Of a DNA stretch of 5,995 bases, positions 5,861 to 5,995 are shown in pieces. Every line of letters begins with the position of its first letter. Within the stretch, counting starts at the first letter, position 1. The position numbers and the translations under genes are program-made. Source of the DNA: an uncultured Alistipes sp. (lineage in GTDB: Bacteria > Bacteroidota > Bacteroidia > Bacteroidales > Rikenellaceae); NCBI GenBank assembly GCA_900542505.1, contig UQNV01000063.1, positions 1 through 5,995 of the forward strand, read 5' to 3'. The notes under the pieces are model-generated. The model saw only the letters and a list, made by a program, of their open reading frames with translations. It had not been told where the DNA came from and did not search any database.

Positions 5861-5995
5861 TGAAAACGAAGTTTTCGCAATTGGACTCTGCCGAGCCGCA
5901 TCCTGTCTTCTCTAAAGATAGCGAAAGGCGAGGGCAGAGGCAAATGAAAACGAAGTTTTCGCAATTGGACTCTGCCGAGCCGCATCCTGTCTTCT
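5830..5995. repeat. Tandem 84-bp direct repeat, second copy cut by the window end
   Basis: Copy A (5830-5913) and copy B (5914-5995, 82 of 84 bases) differ at four positions: 5837, 5838, 5849 and 5856 against 5921, 5922, 5933 and 5940. Bases 5857-5911 and 5941-5995 are identical. Each copy holds the dyad GAAAAC-GAA-GTTTTC, flanked at a distance by GCAGAG and CTCTGC arms, so a copy could fold into an imperfect hairpin. Similarity stops at 5830, inside the -7 box, so every copy ends with its own promoter core. There is no convincing protein: the - strand frame here is only the repeat translated. Confidence 0.93.
5913..5944 (-). promoter_or_regulatory. Second promoter-like site in repeat copy B
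   Basis: Copy B repeats the same layout 84 bases upstream. TTTG (5944-5941) and TATCTTTA (5920-5913) on the - strand are 20 bases apart. The -7 box has A in place of the final G, so it is probably weaker than the copy A promoter. If active, its transcript would run through copy A into the AraC gene. Confidence 0.5.

Noticed and set aside
3177..5915. Open + strand frame of 912 codons
   Set aside because: It lies antisense to three recognisable - strand genes, runs across their promoters and terminator, and its protein is His/Arg-rich with no domain. It is a by-product of high GC content.
4849..5985. Open - strand frame of 378 codons with a repeated N-terminus
   Set aside because: The repeated peptide is the 84-bp DNA repeat translated. 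The rest overlaps the AraC gene in another frame and crosses its promoter.
5830..5995. CRISPR array
   Set aside because: There are only two 84-bp units in direct contact, nearly identical along their whole length, with no variable spacers and no cas gene.

Overview
The window looks like a small contig from a GC-rich member of the Bacteroidales, most likely Alistipes or a close Rikenellaceae relative. This is inferred from several signs. The -7 boxes match the Bacteroidetes form TAnnTTTG. Starts lack Shine-Dalgarno sites and have A/T-rich leaders. The first gene encodes a lipoprotein with a Bacteroidetes surface-export signal and a FISUMP-type domain. An SPFH gene is followed by a small Arc-type gene. 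No rRNA or other definitive taxonomic marker is present. The first 29 bases are Illumina Nextera adapter ending in the Tn5 mosaic end, so biological sequence starts at base 30.

Layout. On the + strand, 161-2714 is a large surface lipoprotein gene interrupted by one apparent extra G in a GGGG run at 546-549; restored, it encodes 850 residues. A strong + strand terminator follows (2734-2777). All other genes are on the - strand and converge on it. In transcription order from the right end they are: an AraC-type regulator (5789-4941), a small four-helix membrane protein of DUF4405 type (4856-4356) with its own terminator (4225-4198), and then an SPFH/Band 7 membrane protein (4133-3174). The SPFH gene overlaps by ATGA a small ribbon-helix-helix (Arc-type) protein (3177-2926). 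A long hairpin at 2857-2903 closes this last pair.

The right end (5830-5995) is an 84-bp tandem repeat cut off by the end of the window. Each copy carries a Bacteroidetes-type promoter pointing into the AraC gene. Adapter at one end and an interrupted repeat at the other suggest a complete short-read contig that broke at a repeat.

How the genes may work together. The SPFH-RHH pair is very probably one translationally coupled unit, and a short repeated site between its promoter and start codon is a candidate operator for the RHH protein. The AraC regulator and the membrane protein lie 84 bp apart on the same strand and may be functionally linked. The membrane protein has two His pairs, each 14 residues apart, on helices 2 and 4. 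This is the heme-ligand geometry of cytochrome b, so it may be a diheme membrane cytochrome. I see no complete defence, secretion or mobile system. The most notable items are the predicted diheme protein, the promoter-bearing tandem repeat, the SPFH-RHH pair with its candidate operator, and the frameshifted three-unit surface lipoprotein.
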